A stretch of 64,000 nt of DNA from Celeribacter indicus. Lineage in GTDB: Bacteria; Pseudomonadota; Alphaproteobacteria; Rhodobacterales; Rhodobacteraceae. A program made the position numbers and the translations under genes. The number at the start of each line of letters is the position of its first letter. The first letter of the stretch is position 1. The stretch is taken from NCBI RefSeq assembly GCF_000819565.1, contig NZ_CP004393.1:4340001-4404000 (forward strand), read 5' to 3'. Shown in pieces: positions 38,038 to 46,030 of this stretch. The notes beneath the pieces are model-generated. The model did not search any database. It saw only the letters and a list, made by a program, of their open reading frames with translations, and was not told where the DNA came from.

Positions 38038-38811
38038 ATGACCAATCCCGCAGCGTTCCACATCGGGGGCGAGGACCGTCCGGGGCGCTGGCTCGTGACC
38101 TGCGACCACGCCACGAACCGTGTTCCGGAGGAGGTCGGCGGCGATCTCGGCATCGCGCCGTCGGACATGGCTCGCCACATCGCCTATGACGTCGGCGCGC
38201 GGGGCGTCGCTCGGGAACTTGCCAGGCTTCTCGACAGCCCCTGCATCGAGACGGATTTCTCCCGCCTCGTGATCGACCCCAACCGCGGCGAGGACGATCC
38301 GACCCTTCTGATGAAGCTCTACGACGGCACGCTCATCCCGCGCAACCGGCACGCGGATGCGACCGAGATCGAGCGCCGGCTCACGTTGTTCCATCGCCCT
38401 TATCACGCCGCACTGGAACGCCTCGCGGCACGGCGCGGGGATGTGGTGATCTGTGCAGTCCATTCCTTCACCCCGCAGTTGCGCAACAGGCCGCGACGCC
38501 CCTGGCAGGTCGGCGTCCTCTCCGCCTGGGACAAGCGCGTCACCGCGCCGTTCATCGCCGCGCTGGAAGCTTCGGAAACGCTGCGTGCAGAGGTCGAGGC
38601 CATGGGCGAGCGGCTGGTGATCGGGGACAACGAGCCATATGACGGCCATCTTCCGGGAGATTCCGTCGACGTGCACGCGCTGCGCCACGGGCGGCTCAAC
38701 CTCCTGATCGAGCTGCGCTCCGATCTCATCGCCACCGAGGCGGGACAGGCCCGCTGGGCCGCGCTGCTCGCCCCGATCCTCGCAAGAACCCTCACAGAGA
38801 CAGGACTCTGA
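38038..38811 (+). CDS. N-formylglutamate amidohydrolase family protein
   Basis: This 257-residue zinc-type hydrolase of the FGase family (HutG-like) has LVTCDHATNRVPEE near residue 19-32, which supplies a metal His/Asp, then TDFSRLVIDPNR near 79 and CAVHSFTPQL near 139. In histidine degradation this family releases formate from N-formylglutamate, but the next genes are not hut genes, so the real substrate is open. The ATG at 38038 follows AAGGTGA. It heads a three-gene unit with CHMI (2 bases later) and DUF1244 genes. Confidence 0.87.
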   Translation: MTNPAAFHIGGEDRPGRWLVTCDHATNRVPEEVGGDLGIAPSDMARHIAYDVGARGVARELARLLDSPCIETDFSRLVIDPNRGEDDPTLLMKLYDGTLIPRNRHADATEIERRLTLFHRPYHAALERLAARRGDVVICAVHSFTPQLRNRPRRPWQVGVLSAWDKRVTAPFIAALEASETLRAEVEAMGERLVIGDNEPYDGHLPGDSVDVHALRHGRLNLLIELRSDLIATEAGQARWAALLAPILARTLTETGL

Positions 38812-38813
38812 CC

Positions 38814-39158
38814 ATGCCCCATGTAGTCATCGACTTTTCCGACGGCCTCGAGACCGCTCACGACATGACCCGGCTCTGTTCCGACGTGTTCGAGGCGCTG
38901 ATCCTCGATGCGGAGATCAGCGCCCCGGCGCTCAAGGTCCGCGCCCGGCCGCAGCCGTTTTTCCGCATCGGCACCGAACCGGCTACCTTCGCGCATGCGA
39001 CGCTCTACCTTCTGGAGGGACGCGACGACGATACGAAGGCGCGGCTGTCCGACATCGTCCTGCGGGCGATGGACGGGGTGATGCCCACGGTCGGAAGCCT
39101 GTCCGTGGACGTGCGCGACATGAACAGGGCCGCCTATGCCAAACGCCTGAAAGGATGA
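38814..39158 (+). CDS. 5-carboxymethyl-2-hydroxymuconate isomerase family (tautomerase fold)
   Basis: This 114-residue protein of the CHMI family, a tautomerase-fold enzyme using an N-terminal proline, has Pro at position 2 (MPHVVIDFSDG), which would be exposed after Met removal. ALKVRARP and FRIG further along are typical of the family. No other homoprotocatechuate genes are nearby, so assignment to aromatic degradation is uncertain. It lies two bases after the amidohydrolase stop and four before DUF1244. Confidence 0.82.
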   Translation: MPHVVIDFSDGLETAHDMTRLCSDVFEALILDAEISAPALKVRARPQPFFRIGTEPATFAHATLYLLEGRDDDTKARLSDIVLRAMDGVMPTVGSLSVDVRDMNRAAYAKRLKG

Positions 39159-39162
39159 GACG

Positions 39163-39489
39163 ATGGACCGGATCGACGAGAAGACCATGACCGAGCTGGA
39201 GGCCGCAGCCTTCCGCACGCTGCGCACGCATCTGATGGAAAAGCGCCCCGACGTGCAGAACATCGACCTGATGAACCTCGCGGGCTTCTGCCGCAACTGC
39301 CTGTCGCGCTGGGTGCAGGAGGCAGCGAACGCGCGCGGCATCGACATGTCGAAGGAGGAGGCGCGCGAGCTTTACTACGGCATACCCTACGAGGCATGGA
39401 AGGCGCAGAACCAGACCGACGCGGACGCGGCGAAGCAGGACGAATTCACGAAGGCGTTTGCGGAGAACGTCGGCAAGGACGGCGCCTGA
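39163..39489 (+). CDS. DUF1244 domain protein
   Basis: This 108-residue conserved proteobacterial protein of unknown function belongs to the DUF1244 family. The core is a helical bundle with AAFRTLRTHLMEKRPDVQNIDLMNLAGFCRNCLSRW, in which two closely spaced cysteines (FCRNC) could bind metal, then the conserved YGIPYEAWK. It is the last gene of the amidohydrolase/CHMI unit. The C-terminal tail is charged and variable. Confidence 0.85.
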   Translation: MDRIDEKTMTELEAAAFRTLRTHLMEKRPDVQNIDLMNLAGFCRNCLSRWVQEAANARGIDMSKEEARELYYGIPYEAWKAQNQTDADAAKQDEFTKAFAENVGKDGA

Positions 39490-39563
39490 GGGGCGGGAAA
39501 AAGAAACAGTCTCCACCTTTGCACGGTATTGTCCGCGGAGCGGAGCAACAGGTTAACAAAACG

Positions 39564-39596
39564 TTGACAGGACAGTCCGCGGCACGTCTAGTGCCG
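39564..39596 (+). promoter_or_regulatory. Sigma-70 promoter with overlapping dyad for RTX gene
   Basis: TTGACA (39564-39569) and TCTAGT (39587-39592) are separated by 17 bases, 62 bases before the ATG. The dyad CGGCAC-GTCTA-GTGCCG (39580-39596) covers the -10 box. GTCCGCGG occurs twice, at 39531 and 39575, 44 bases apart. Confidence 0.65.
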
Positions 39597-39654
39597 TGGA
39601 ACACTCATCGAAACCAATCATTTTTCGAATTCATTCCTGCGGAGGCGGATCCCG

Positions 39655-40605
39655 ATGTGGCTACTCCTGGCATTGCCGGCACTTCTCGGGGCGGCTTTTC
39701 TTCTCGACTCCGACGATGACGACGATCACCACGCCGAGAGGTCGGAGGATACCGACCCGCCCCCTGAGGACGATAGCACGGGCGGGGCCACACCGGAGGA
39801 AGAGCCTTCGGACGTTCTCCGGCTAACGGGAACCGAAGGGGACAATAACTTTCGCATCCTCGGAGACAAACCCTACCGGATCGACGGACGCGGCGGCGAC
39901 GACAAGGTACGCGCCGGGCCGGGGGACAACACCGTCTTCGGCGGCGCGGGCACCGACATCCTCCTTGGCGAGGGCGGGGACGACAGGCTCTTCGGCAATG
40001 CCGATCCCGACCTGGTCGAAGGCGGACCGGGGAATGACGCCATCTTTCTGGGCGACGGCAACGACGAGAGCGGCACCTCGATACTCTACGCAAGTACGGT
40101 CGGGGAGTTGACGATGGCGCTGGAGATGCAGACCGGCGACGATCTGATCCGCGGCGGCGACGGGGACGACCTGATCATAGACATCCGCGGCAGCAACACG
40201 ATCTACGGGGATCTGGGCGACGACGTCCTGCTCGCCTATGATCACGAGGACGAACACAGTCCCGATATCGTCCATGGCGGATATGGCGACGACCGCCTGG
40301 CCGGCGATGACGGCGACACGCTTACCGGCGGCGCTGGTGCGGACGAGATCTATGTCGCGAGTTCGATCGACATGGTCAAGGAGATCGTGACTGTCACCGA
40401 TTTCGACCCCGCAGAGGACAATCTCGTGATCGACGTGCTCGGTGACGATCTCTCCGGCGTGAACGAGGACGAAGAGATCGTCATACGCGAGACGGAAGAC
40501 GGGCTGATCCTCGAGCTTTTCGAGCAGCAGGTCGCCCTTCTGCAAGGGCTGAGGCTCGCCGATCTGCCCGCGGACACATCGGCCATGTTCACCATCTCCG
40601 TGTGA
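39655..40605 (+). CDS. RTX-type calcium-binding protein with N-terminal membrane anchor
   Basis: This 316-residue protein begins with a short hydrophobic helix (WLLLALPALLGAAFLL) followed at once by a poly-Asp/His segment and an acidic Pro/Glu-rich linker to about residue 60. Degenerate RTX nonapeptides then fill ~75-235 (GGRGGDDKV, GGAGTDILL, GEGGDDRLF, GGPGNDAIF, GGDGDDLII, GGYGDDRLA), which form calcium-filled beta-rolls. The final ~80 residues (from VKEIVTVTDFDPAEDNLVI) resemble the cap found after RTX repeats. No type I secretion genes are adjacent. It has its own strong promoter with an overlapping operator-like dyad. A surface or periplasmic calcium-dependent role is inferred. Confidence 0.85.
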   Translation: MWLLLALPALLGAAFLLDSDDDDDHHAERSEDTDPPPEDDSTGGATPEEEPSDVLRLTGTEGDNNFRILGDKPYRIDGRGGDDKVRAGPGDNTVFGGAGTDILLGEGGDDRLFGNADPDLVEGGPGNDAIFLGDGNDESGTSILYASTVGELTMALEMQTGDDLIRGGDGDDLIIDIRGSNTIYGDLGDDVLLAYDHEDEHSPDIVHGGYGDDRLAGDDGDTLTGGAGADEIYVASSIDMVKEIVTVTDFDPAEDNLVIDVLGDDLSGVNEDEEIVIRETEDGLILELFEQQVALLQGLRLADLPADTSAMFTISV

Positions 40606-40625
40606 TCGCGTCGGGGACCGAATGA

Positions 40626-40652
40626 GAAAGCCCGTCGGATCGGCGGGCTTTC
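40626..40652. terminator. Bidirectional terminator between RTX gene and dat
   Basis: GAAAGCCCG (40626-40634) and CGGGCTTTC (40644-40652) form a 9-bp perfect stem with a 9-base loop, flanked by T/C-rich sequence on the plus strand. It lies between converging genes. Confidence 0.8.
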
Positions 40653-40671
40653 TTCCTGTCCGACATCGCGC

Positions 40672-41532
40672 TCAGAGCGCTGTTTTCGGCATCTCTTCCA
40701 TATAGATCTCGCGCAGGCGCCTGGACACCGGACCCGGCTTGCCGTCGCCGATCCGGACCCCGTCGATTTCCACCACCGGCTGCGAGAACCCCGTCGCGGA
40801 GGTCGCGAAGGCCTCGTCGGCCTGCTGCGCCTCCTCGATGGTGAAGGGGCGTTCCTCAACCTTCATCTGCGCCTCGGCAGCGAATTTCAGGATCGAGGCG
40901 CGGGTGATGCCGTGCAGGATGTCGGTCGACAACTGACGGGTGATGATGACGCCGTCCTTCACGATATAGGCATTGTTGGAGGAACCCTCGGTCACGAAGC
41001 CATCCTCGACGAGCCAGGCGTCGGCCGCGCCCTTCTTCTTCGCCTGCATCTTGGCAAAGGAAGGGTAGAGGAGTTGCGTCGTCTTGATGTCGCGGCGGCC
41101 CCAGCGGATGTCCTCCATCGACACGACCTTGATGCCCTCGTCGAGCGATTTACCCGCGGTGAGCTTCTTGGCGAAGGTGAAGAGTACGATGCCGCCCTTC
41201 ACCTCCTCGGGGTCGGGCCAGACGAAATCCCGGTCGGGACCGGCGCCGCGGGTGATCTGGAGATAGATCCCGCCCTCGTCGAGATCGTTCCGCGCGATCA
41301 GCTGGTGATGGATCTCCAGAAGCTCGTCCATCGTCACCGGCGAAATCATCTCCAGTTCGCCCAGGGAGCGTTGAAGGCGGGCGGCATGGCCCTGAAAGTC
41401 GATGAGCTTGCCGCCGAGAACGGAAGTCACCTCATAGACCGCGTCCGCCATCAGGAAGCCGCGGTCGAAGATCGACACTTTCGCTTCGGTTTCCGGCAGG
41501 TAGTCGCCATTGACATAGACGGTACGGGTCAT
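40672..41532 (-). CDS. dat: D-amino-acid transaminase
   Basis: This 286-residue PLP enzyme of fold type IV interconverts D-amino acids and 2-oxo acids. YVNGDYLPETEAKVSIFDRGFLMADAVYEV at the N-terminus is the DAAT/BCAT opening. The PLP lysine lies in RWGRRDIKTTQLL, around residue 148, and the cofactor-phosphate region in VTEGSSNNAYIV. It is the last gene of dgcN-dgcA-dat, so its likely role is to move amino groups among D-amino acids that feed D-glutamate into the DgcN/DgcA route. Length is normal (about 285). Confidence 0.9.
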   Translation of the reverse strand: MTRTVYVNGDYLPETEAKVSIFDRGFLMADAVYEVTSVLGGKLIDFQGHAARLQRSLGELEMISPVTMDELLEIHHQLIARNDLDEGGIYLQITRGAGPDRDFVWPDPEEVKGGIVLFTFAKKLTAGKSLDEGIKVVSMEDIRWGRRDIKTTQLLYPSFAKMQAKKKGAADAWLVEDGFVTEGSSNNAYIVKDGVIITRQLSTDILHGITRASILKFAAEAQMKVEERPFTIEEAQQADEAFATSATGFSQPVVEIDGVRIGDGKPGPVSRRLREIYMEEMPKTAL

Positions 41533-41568
41533 CGTGGTCTCCTCAGGTCGCGGGATAGGATCGCGGGG

Positions 41569-42534
41569 TCAGCCCCAGAGCGCACGCGAAGGCGGGTGCA
41601 CCCCCTGGGCATCGTATTGCAGGGGTTCGGAACGGTCTTCCGCCAAAAGCAGGGGGCCGTCAAGGTCCACCACGCGCGCGCCCTGGGCGATGATCGTGGC
41701 GGGCGCCATGGCAAGCGAGGTGCCGACCATGCAGCCGACCATGATGCCATAGCCTTCCGCCCGCGCCGCCCGGCGCAGTGCGAGCGCCTCGGTGAGTCCG
41801 CCGGTCTTGTCGAGCTTGATGTTGATCACGTCGTACTTGCCCTTCAGATCCGGCAGGCTTGCACGATCGTGACAGGATTCGTCGGCACAGACCGGCAGGG
41901 GACGCGCGATTTCCGCAAGCATGTCGTCCTGTCCCGCGGGCAGGGGCTGCTCCACGAGCGTCACGCCAAGACGCACGAGATGGGGCGCGAGATCGGCATA
42001 GACCTCGGCCGTCCAGCCCTCGTTCGCGTCCACGATGATCTCCGGCTTCGGTGCGCCGCGCCGCACGGCCTCGAGCCGGGCCATGTCGTCGGGCGTGCCG
42101 AGCTTGATCTTCAAAAGCGGGCGATGCGCGTGTTTCGCCGCCGCGCGCTCCATCTCCTCGGGTGCCGCGAGCGAGAGCGTGTAGGCGGTGATCATCGGGA
42201 TCGGCGCGGGCAGGTCGAGCAGATCCCAGACCCGTTTGCCCGAGCGCTTCGCCTCGAGATCCCAGAGCGCGCAATCGACGGCATTCCGTGCTGCGCCGGG
42301 ACCCAGCACCTCCTGCAAACTCGCGCGTGTGATCCCCTCGGGCAGATCCCCGATCTCCGCCGCCACGCCTTCGAGGCTTTCGCCATAGCGCGCATAGGGC
42401 ACGCATTCGCCCCATCCTGCCGCCTCGCCCTGCGTCGCGCGGACGGTGAGCACCCTGGCCTCGGTACGCGAACCGCGGGAAATGGTGAAGACTTCGGCAA
42501 GGCGGAACGCCTCGGCGGTGACGTCGAGCTTCAT
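41569..42534 (-). CDS. dgcA: N-acetyl-D-glutamate racemase DgcA (enolase superfamily)
   Basis: This 321-residue enzyme is of the L-Ala-D/L-Glu epimerase branch of the enolase superfamily. The catalytic KIKLG pair is near residue 144. Metal ligands lie in IVDANEGW (~170), VEQPL (~195) and CADES (~218), and the second catalytic lysine in NIKLDKTGG (~243). Next to a DUF1611 gene, this family member is best read as DgcA, which racemises N-acetyl-D-glutamate to the L-form. A dipeptide epimerase function (ycjG-like) would be the alternative, and adjacency to dgcN argues against it. Confidence 0.87.
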   Translation of the reverse strand: MKLDVTAEAFRLAEVFTISRGSRTEARVLTVRATQGEAAGWGECVPYARYGESLEGVAAEIGDLPEGITRASLQEVLGPGAARNAVDCALWDLEAKRSGKRVWDLLDLPAPIPMITAYTLSLAAPEEMERAAAKHAHRPLLKIKLGTPDDMARLEAVRRGAPKPEIIVDANEGWTAEVYADLAPHLVRLGVTLVEQPLPAGQDDMLAEIARPLPVCADESCHDRASLPDLKGKYDVINIKLDKTGGLTEALALRRAARAEGYGIMVGCMVGTSLAMAPATIIAQGARVVDLDGPLLLAEDRSEPLQYDAQGVHPPSRALWG

Positions 42535-42579
42535 GGGGTCTCCTGTCCTTCGTTTCGCGCCCTTTACCGACCTTGCGAC

Positions 42580-43599
42580 CTAGGCCGCAAGGTCAGAGCG
42601 CTTTCCCACGAGCGCATCCACGAGCCGTCCGGCTCCCTGGCGGAAGGGATCGACGGCGGGCAGACCCATCTCCTCCTCGACGCGGGCGAGGTAGGCCACC
42701 GCCTCCTCATCGTCCAGATGCTGTGTGTTCACCGAGATGCCGATCACCTCGCAGGCGGGATTCGCCACCCGCGCAAGCTCCAGCGCCAGATCGCGCAGCG
42801 CGGGGAGCGAGGGAAGGTTATATCCCGGCAGCCCGCGCATATGCGCCCGCGTCGGCTCGTGGCAGAGGACCAGCGCGTCCGGCTGGCCGCCATGCACGAG
42901 CGCCATGGTGACACCGGAATAAGAGACGTGGAACAGGCTCCCTTGCCCCTCTATCAGGTCCCAGTGGTCCTCGTCATTGTCGGGCGTCAGCCATTCGATC
43001 GACCCGGCCATGAAATCCGCGATCACCGCGTCGAGGGGCACGCCATCGCCGGTGATGAGGATGCCGGTCTGGCCGGTGGCGCGGAACGTGGACTTGAGGC
43101 CTCGGTCGCGCATCTCCCGGTCCATGGCAAGTGCCGTATACATCTTGCCCACGGAACAGTCCGTGCCGACGGCGAGGCAACGCTTGCCGCGCCGCTTCTC
43201 GCCGTTGGCGATGGGATATTTCACCGAGGGCACCCGCACGTCATGGAGCGTCCGTCCGCAAGCCTTCGCCACCGCCGCGAGGTCTTCCTCGTCGCGGAGC
43301 AGGTTGTGCAGGCCGGAGGCAAGATCGAACCCCTCCTCGAGCGCCTCGATCAGCACCTTTTTCCACGCCGGCGAGATCACCCCGCCGCGGTTCGCCACGC
43401 CGATCACCAGCGTCTTCGCCCCCGCCGCCTTCGCCTCCGCGAGGCTCATGTCGGGCAGCTTCATGTCGGCCTTGCAGCCCTCCATGCGGAATTGCCCGAC
43501 GGCAAATTCCGGGCGCCAGTCCCTGATCCCCTGCGCGACCTTGGCGGCGAGGGGGTCCGGGGCGTCTCCGAGGAACAGCAGATAAGGCGTCTGGATCAT
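42580..43599 (-). CDS. dgcN: D-glutamate N-acetyltransferase DgcN (DUF1611)
   Basis: This 339-residue protein of the DUF1611 family has the N-terminal domain MIQTPYLLFLGDAPDPLAAKVAQGIRDW and a C-terminal P-loop-like domain with CLAVGTDCSVGKM near 150. It also contains EGQGSLFHVSYSG and CHEPTRAHMRGLP, typical of this family. DgcN acetylates D-glutamate, and DgcA then racemises the product to N-acetyl-L-glutamate. The pair was described in marine bacteria as a D-glutamate catabolic route. It is the first gene of dgcN-dgcA-dat; the spacing to dgcA is 45 bases. Confidence 0.88.
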   Translation of the reverse strand: MIQTPYLLFLGDAPDPLAAKVAQGIRDWRPEFAVGQFRMEGCKADMKLPDMSLAEAKAAGAKTLVIGVANRGGVISPAWKKVLIEALEEGFDLASGLHNLLRDEEDLAAVAKACGRTLHDVRVPSVKYPIANGEKRRGKRCLAVGTDCSVGKMYTALAMDREMRDRGLKSTFRATGQTGILITGDGVPLDAVIADFMAGSIEWLTPDNDEDHWDLIEGQGSLFHVSYSGVTMALVHGGQPDALVLCHEPTRAHMRGLPGYNLPSLPALRDLALELARVANPACEVIGISVNTQHLDDEEAVAYLARVEEEMGLPAVDPFRQGAGRLVDALVGKRSDLAA

Positions 43600-43781
43600 G
43601 GCGTCTCTCCATTTGTGCTTCAGATAGGATGAGGGGGAATCGCCGCAAGGTGTTCTCTATTTCGGGCCGGAGGCCGAACGGTTCGGGAGCCTGTCCCGGA
43701 AAATCTCCTAAATCCGGCGGAATTCTTCACATGATCAACAAACAGGCAGAAAATAAATCTCTCTGCGCCCCGAGGCCGGGA

Positions 43782-43824
43782 TTTGCCGCAGTCGCAAAAT
43801 GGGTGTTGCGAGACATAGAGCAAC
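43782..43824. promoter_or_regulatory. Two TTGC/GCAA dyads upstream of mcl1
   Basis: TTTGC-N7-GCAAA (43782-43798) and GTTGC-N10-GCAAC (43805-43824) lie in the AT-richer leader, 54 to 96 bases before the start codon. Both have perfect 5-bp arms. Short-chain acyl-CoA regulators of the RamB/PccR kind use TTTGC/GCAAA half-sites as far as I recall, but the reader is unknown. Confidence 0.4.
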
Positions 43825-43877
43825 ATAATACCAATACAAACTACAAATCGGAAACATCGTTACTCAGGGAATTTGAA

Positions 43878-44837
43878 ATGTCCTTCCGCCTGCAACCGAC
43901 GCCCCCCGCCCGCCCGAATCGCTGTCAGCTTTTCGGACCCGGCTCGAACACGAAGCTGTTCGCGAAGATGGCGGCGTCGGAGGCGGATGTGATCAACCTC
44001 GACCTCGAGGATTCCGTCGCGCCCGGTGACAAGGATGCGGCCCGCGCCAATGTCGTCGCGGCGATCGACGGCGTGGACTGGGGAAAAAAGACGCTCTCGG
44101 TGCGGATCAACTCGCTCGATACGCCCTATTGGTATCGCGATGTGGTGGACCTTCTGGAACAGGCGGGCGAGCGGCTCGACCAGATCATGATCCCGAAAGT
44201 GGGATGTGCCGAAGATGTCTATGCGGTGGACGCGCTGGTGACCGCGGTCGAGCGGGCGAAGGGACGGGCGAAGAAGGTCGCCTTCGAGGTGATCATCGAA
44301 TCCGCCGCCGGCATCGCCCATGTCGAGGAGATCGCGAAAAGCTCGCCCCGGCTCGAGGCGATGAGCCTCGGCGCGGCGGATTTCGCGGCCTCCATGGGGA
44401 TGCAGACCACAGGGATCGGCGGCACGCAGGAAAATTACTACATGCTCCACGGCGACGCCCGGCATTATTCCGATCCGTGGCACTGGGCGCAGGCCGCCAT
44501 CGTCGCCGCCTGCCGCGCCCATGGCATCCTTCCGGTGGACGGGCCGTTCGGGGACTTCTCCGACGACGAGGGCTACCGCGCCCAGGCGCGCCGCTCCGCG
44601 ACCCTCGGCATGGTCGGCAAATGGGCGATCCATCCGAAACAGATCGCGCTCGCCAACGAGGTCTTCACCCCCTCGGAAGAAGCCGTCTCGGAGGCGCGCG
44701 AGATCCTCGCCGCCATGGAACAGGCCAAGGCCGCGGGCAGCGGCGCGACGGTCTACAAGGGGCGCCTCGTCGATATCGCCTCGATCAAGCAGGCCGAGGT
44801 GATCGTCGCGCAGGCCGAGCTGATCGCGGGCAACTGA
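43878..44837 (+). CDS. mcl1: L-malyl-CoA/beta-methylmalyl-CoA lyase
   Basis: This 319-residue CitE-like lyase cleaves beta-methylmalyl-CoA to glyoxylate and propionyl-CoA, and L-malyl-CoA to acetyl-CoA and glyoxylate. It is a key step of the ethylmalonyl-CoA pathway for acetate growth. The conserved opening MSFRLQPTPPARPNRCQLFGPGS fixes the start at 43878; the in-frame extension to 43629 is not conserved. Mg2+ ligand regions INLDLEDSVAPGDKD and VIIESAAGI are present, with the LGAADFAASMGM region typical of malyl-CoA lyases. It precedes accA on the same strand. Confidence 0.92.
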   Translation: MSFRLQPTPPARPNRCQLFGPGSNTKLFAKMAASEADVINLDLEDSVAPGDKDAARANVVAAIDGVDWGKKTLSVRINSLDTPYWYRDVVDLLEQAGERLDQIMIPKVGCAEDVYAVDALVTAVERAKGRAKKVAFEVIIESAAGIAHVEEIAKSSPRLEAMSLGAADFAASMGMQTTGIGGTQENYYMLHGDARHYSDPWHWAQAAIVAACRAHGILPVDGPFGDFSDDEGYRAQARRSATLGMVGKWAIHPKQIALANEVFTPSEEAVSEAREILAAMEQAKAAGSGATVYKGRLVDIASIKQAEVIVAQAELIAGN

Positions 44838-44845
44838 CCCCACTC

Positions 44846-44874
44846 GCAGGTCGGGGGGAGAAAGCAAGACCTGC
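44846..44874 (+). repeat. Inverted repeat after mcl1
   Basis: GCAGGTC (44846-44852) and GACCTGC (44868-44874) form a 7-bp perfect stem nine bases after the mcl1 stop. There is no T-tract, so it is at best a weak terminator in the 171-bp gap before accA. Confidence 0.45.
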
Positions 44875-45008
44875 CGCGACAGGGCACGCGCCTCGAGGCG
44901 CCGGACCAGGATGCTCGTCACCTCCTCCGCGGACCGGCCCGGCTCGCGAGTTGCACCCTGCCGCGAAAATCGCCATATACGGGGACAGCACGTCGCCCGG
45001 AGGTCCCC

Positions 45009-45971
45009 ATGACTCACTATCTCGAATTCGAAAAGCCGCTCGCGGAGATCGAAGGCAAGGCCGAAGAACTGCGCGCCCTGGCACGGGCGAACGAGGAGAT
45101 GGATGTCGAGAAGGAAGCCGCCGCCCTGGACAAGAAGGCCGGCGACATGCTCAAGGATCTCTACAAGAACCTGTCGCCCTGGCGGAAATGCCAGGTCGCG
45201 CGCCATCCCGACCGGCCGCATTGCAAGGATTACATCGACGCGCTCTTCACTGAATACACGCCGCTGGCGGGAGACCGGAATTTTGCCGACGACCATGCGG
45301 TGATGGGTGGGCTCGCGCGCTTCAACGATCAGCCGGTGGTCGTCATCGGACAGGAAAAGGGCCATGACACCAAGTCCCGCATCGAGCGCAATTTCGGCAT
45401 GGCGCGTCCCGAAGGCTATCGCAAGGCGATCCGCCTGATGGACCTCGCGGACCGGTTCGGCCTTCCGGTGATCGCGCTCGTCGATACACCCGGCGCCTAT
45501 CCGGGCAAGGGCGCGGAGGAGCGCGGCCAGTCCGAAGCCATCGCACGGTCGACGGAGAAATGCCTCCAGCTCAAGGTGCCGATGATTTCCGTGATCATCG
45601 GCGAGGGCGGCTCCGGCGGCGCGGTCGCCTTCGCCTCCGCCAACAAGGTCGCGATGCTCGAACATTCCGTCTATTCGGTGATCTCGCCCGAGGGCTGCGC
45701 CTCGATCCTGTGGAAGGATTCGGAAAAGATGCGCGAGGCGGCGGAGGCCCTGCGCCTGACCGCGCAGGACCTGCACAAGCTCGGCGTCATCGACCAGATC
45801 ATCCCCGAACCGCTGGGCGGCGCGCAGCGCGACCGGGACGCGGCCATCGCCGCCGTGGGCAAGGCGATCGAAACGATGCTCGCCCCGATGAAGAAGAAGA
45901 AGCCCGAGACGCTTCTCAAGGATCGCCGCAAGAAATTCCTCGAGATGGGTTCGAAGGGACTGGCGGCCTGA
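45009..45971 (+). CDS. accA: Acetyl-CoA carboxylase carboxyltransferase subunit alpha
   Basis: This 320-residue cytoplasmic subunit pairs with AccD to transfer carboxyl from biotin-AccB to acetyl-CoA in fatty acid synthesis. The N-terminus [24 protein letters not shown], the [22 protein letters not shown] segment, [18 protein letters not shown], and the oxyanion region [23 protein letters not shown] are family signatures. The ATG follows CCGGAGGTCCCC. It ends with a strong GNRA-loop terminator. accD and accBC are not in the window. Confidence 0.96.
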   Translation: MTHYLEFEKPLAEIEGKAEELRALARANEEMDVEKEAAALDKKAGDMLKDLYKNLSPWRKCQVARHPDRPHCKDYIDALFTEYTPLAGDRNFADDHAVMGGLARFNDQPVVVIGQEKGHDTKSRIERNFGMARPEGYRKAIRLMDLADRFGLPVIALVDTPGAYPGKGAEERGQSEAIARSTEKCLQLKVPMISVIIGEGGSGGAVAFASANKVAMLEHSVYSVISPEGCASILWKDSEKMREAAEALRLTAQDLHKLGVIDQIIPEPLGGAQRDRDAAIAAVGKAIETMLAPMKKKKPETLLKDRRKKFLEMGSKGLAA

Positions 45972-46000
45972 GAGACGAGTATTTGGGGCACAAAGGAAAC

Positions 46001-46030
46001 AGGCCGTGCGAAAGCGCGGCCTTTCCTCTT
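46001..46030 (+). terminator. Rho-independent terminator of accA
   Basis: AGGCCGTGC (46001-46009) pairs with GCGCGGCCT (46014-46022) around a GAAA tetraloop, followed by TTCCTCTT. The end overlaps the stop of the converging PNPOx-like gene at 46029. Confidence 0.88.

Noticed and set aside
40912..43632. 906-codon plus-strand open frame over dat-dgcA-dgcN
   Set aside because: It lies entirely opposite three well-recognised genes and shows no domain; it is a GC-bias shadow.
43629..43877. N-terminal extension of malyl-CoA lyase
   Set aside because: The frame is open, but the conserved protein begins at MSFRLQP (43878) with a ribosome site before it, and the upstream stretch is AT-richer promoter DNA.
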